From Pseudomonadota bacterium (GTDB lineage: Bacteria; Myxococcota; UBA9042; PHBI01), in contig SXIE01000070.1 of the NCBI GenBank assembly GCA_005772945.1, forward strand, positions 1 to 7,546: a stretch of 7,546 bases of DNA. Reading direction: 5' to 3'. Positions 5,853-7,546 of the stretch are shown here, in pieces (within the stretch, counting starts at the first letter, position 1; each line of letters starts with the position of its first letter). The notes beneath the pieces are model-generated. The model saw only the letters and a program-made list of their open reading frames with translations. It ran no database searches and was not told the DNA's origin. Position numbers and translations under genes: made by a program.

Positions 5853-7546
5853 ATGAGCGCCCGCCTCGTCATCGTCGATGCGCACGCGCACGCGTTTCGC
5901 GCCTACTACGCGCTCGATCCGATGCACGCGCCCGACGGGCTGCCGACGCACGCGCTGTTCGGGTTCGCGGGGCTGCTCCGGCGGCTCGTGGTCGACGAGG
6001 CGCCCGAGTATCTGGCGGTCGTCTTCGACGCGCCCGACGATACGCGCTGCACGTTTCGGTCGTCGCTCTATCCTCCTTATAAGGCGCATCGCCCGGAGCG
6101 ACCGCGCGAGCTTGCCGCGCAGATTCCGTATCTCCGCGATATCACGCGCGCTTTCGGGTTGCCGGTGCTGGAGCATGCGGGGTTCGAGGCCGACGACCTC
6201 ATCGCCTCGATCGTGGCGCGGGCCGAGGTGGCGGGGCTGACGACGATCGTGCAGAGCTCGGACAAGGACCTGATGCAGCTCGTCAGCGAGCGCACGGTCA
6301 TGTGGGATGCGATGCGCGGCAAGCGCTACACCGTCGACGCGGTGATCGAGAAGTTCGGCGTGCCGCCGCGGCGCATCGCGGACTACCTGGCGCTGGTCGG
6401 GGACGCGACCGACAACGTGCCCGGCGTGCCGGGCGTTGGGCCCAAGACCGCGTCGGCGCTGCTCACGGCGTGGGGGTCGCTCGATGGGATCTACGAGGCG
6501 CTCGAGACGCTGCCGCCGCGCGAGCGGGCGCGCCTCGAGAAGTATCGGGCGCACGCGTTTCTGTCGCGCGAGCTGACCGAGCTGCGGCGCGACGTGCCGC
6601 TCGAGGAGCTGGGGATCGAGGCGGGGATCGCGGGGTTCGCGCTCGGGGTGCCGGACGTGGCCGCGCTCGATCGGCTCGGGACGCGGCTCGGGTTTCGTGG
6701 GGCGCTGCGCGTGCCGCGGACGATGGCGCGGAGCGAGGCGCCGCGGGCGGCGATGCTGCTCTTGGAGCAACCGGCGCACCTGGCCGAGGTGCCGCATCCG
6801 GTGTTCGAGGTCGAGTCCGAGGTCGAGTCCGGGGTCGAGTCCGTGCTGGTTCATGCGCCGCCACCGCCGATCCAGATCCTCGCGACCCTCGACGCCGTGC
6901 ATCGCCTCGTGACGGAGCTTCTCGCCACCGACGCCCCGATCGGCCTGGCGCTCCTCACCGCCCCGGATGCGACGGCCACCCTCGGCGTCGCGCACCGCGC
7001 TGCGCGCTTCGAGATCCCGCTGCGCCCGGCGGGCCCCACGCAGGGCTCGCTCTTCGGGCCCGCGGGCCTCCTCGCGCGCGACGTGCTCCCGCTGCTCGAA
7101 CCCCTCCTTTCCAGCGGGCGCGAGCTCGCGCTCGAGGACACGCTCGCCTTCGGACGCGCCTACCTCGCGGCGCGCGGCGCCCGCACGCCCCCGCGAATGT
7201 TCGCTCGCGTCACGCACGACGCGTCGGTCGCCCGCCACCTCCTCGAAGGCCCGACCCCGACCGACGTCTCCGCCGGCGACGCGGCACTCGCGGCCCTCAC
7301 CGACCGCCACGCCGCGCGCCAGCGACTCGCCGCCGCCGGCCTGGAACGCCTCTACGGCGAGGTCGAGCTGCCGCTCTTGCCGGCCCTCGTCGCGATGGAA
7401 GCCGTCGGCGTCTCCTGCGACCTCGGCGCACTCGACGAGGCCACCCGCGCGCGCATCCGCGAGGCACTCGGCGAGGTCGTCGCGCTGCGCCCGACCTATC
7501 ATCTGAACGTCGGGCGCCTCGGTCGCCTCGCGGTCCGCCTGGGCCC
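5853..7546 (+). CDS. polA: DNA polymerase I, 5' part, runs off the right edge
   Basis: This frame is open from the ATG at 5853 to the window end (564 complete codons, no stop). Residues 1-~255 are the 5'-3' (flap) exonuclease domain: Y-K-A-H-R (76-80), F-E-A-D-D (111-115), S-S-D-K-D (135-139, acidic residues D137 and D139), G-D-A-T-D-N (183-188) and the helix-hairpin-helix N-V-P-G-V-P-G-V-G-P-K. Residues ~330-490 sit where the 3'-5' exonuclease belongs but lack its acidic motifs (no D-x-E), so proofreading is probably lost, as in Taq polymerase. From about residue 500, Y-G-E-V-E-L-P-L followed by A-M-E-A-V-G-V-S-C-D starts the polymerase domain; the palm, fingers and catalytic motifs lie beyond the window. 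Residues 319-330 are an inserted V-E-S-E/V-E-S-G repeat in the linker. PolA removes RNA primers and fills repair gaps. It follows the lipoprotein gene with a 1-bp gap. Confidence 0.93.
   Translation, partial: MSARLVIVDAHAHAFRAYYALDPMHAPDGLPTHALFGFAGLLRRLVVDEAPEYLAVVFDAPDDTRCTFRSSLYPPYKAHRPERPRELAAQIPYLRDITRAFGLPVLEHAGFEADDLIASIVARAEVAGLTTIVQSSDKDLMQLVSERTVMWDAMRGKRYTVDAVIEKFGVPPRRIADYLALVGDATDNVPGVPGVGPKTASALLTAWGSLDGIYEALETLPPRERARLEKYRAHAFLSRELTELRRDVPLEELGIEAGIAGFALGVPDVAALDRLGTRLGFRGALRVPRTMARSEAPRAAMLLLEQPAHLAEVPHPVFEVESEVESGVESVLVHAPPPPIQILATLDAVHRLVTELLATDAPIGLALLTAPDATATLGVAHRAARFEIPLRPAGPTQGSLFGPAGLLARDVLPLLEPLLSSGRELALEDTLAFGRAYLAARGARTPPRMFARVTHDASVARHLLEGPTPTDVSAGDAALAALTDRHAARQRLAAAGLERLYGEVELPLLPALVAMEAVGVSCDLGALDEATRARIREALGEVVALRPTYHLNVGRLGRLAVRLG
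6809..6844. repeat. Three tandem copies of the 12-bp unit inside polA
   Basis: Units at 6809-6820 (GGTCGAGTCCGA, exact), 6821-6832 (one change at the last base) and 6833-6844 (one change at the last base). Read on the plus strand they encode repeated V-E-S-E/G in the linker between the flap-nuclease and exonuclease-like domains. The unit is identical to that in the lipoprotein linker at 1134-1193, where it is read on the other strand. Confidence 0.93.

Noticed and set aside
5637..7502. 621-residue minus-strand open frame
   Set aside because: Antisense to polA, Arg/Glu/Gly-rich low-complexity shadow of GC-rich codons; polA motifs settle the coding strand.
1..7546. Defence island, CRISPR array, toxin-antitoxin or biosynthetic cluster
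   Set aside because: No repeat-spacer pattern, nuclease/sensor pair or cluster of synthesis genes; the recognised genes are housekeeping or envelope proteins.

Overview
The window is about 70% G+C by eye, except for its first ~100 bases. It carries two acidic-linker or Cys-rich lipoproteins, a HEAT-like DNA glycosylase, a short QueG and a PolA. GC composition, the Ser/Asp/Thr-repeat lipoprotein linker and the small four-cysteine lipoprotein suggest a high-GC deltaproteobacterial lineage, most likely Myxococcota. This is inference, because no rRNA or other strong taxonomic marker is present.

Layout. (1) Positions 1-~115 are a sharply AT-rich block (66 of the first 90 bases are A/T by my count) with one weak open frame. 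(2) Positions 116-2581 are a minus-strand operon read right to left: an unknown protein with a disordered N-terminus, broken by a frameshift at a nine-G tract; a lipoprotein with a (SDST)n linker and a predicted beta-propeller; and a short Tat-type lipoprotein start that stops exactly where the AT-rich block begins. (3) Positions 2582-2748 are a divergent intergenic region with a 9-bp perfect inverted repeat next to a strong ribosome binding site. (4) Positions 2749-4601 are a plus-strand pair, an AlkD-type DNA glycosylase and an exported serine hydrolase, joined by a GTGA start/stop overlap. (5) Positions 4591-5604 are queG on the minus strand, overlapping the hydrolase tail to tail and the next gene head to head. 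(6) Positions 5585-7546 hold a small Cys-rich lipoprotein and then polA, which runs off the right edge.

The genes look like densely packed housekeeping and envelope functions: tRNA queuosine synthesis, DNA repair and replication, exported proteins. I see no convincing defence, secretion or biosynthetic system. The most interesting signals are at the DNA level. A 12-bp unit (GGTCGAGTCCGA) is tandemly repeated in two unrelated genes on opposite strands, read in different frames. A glycine-codon switch inside polA coincides with one of these repeat tracts. There is also the G9 frameshift and the composition breakpoint at the left end. PolA itself appears to have lost its proofreading motifs.
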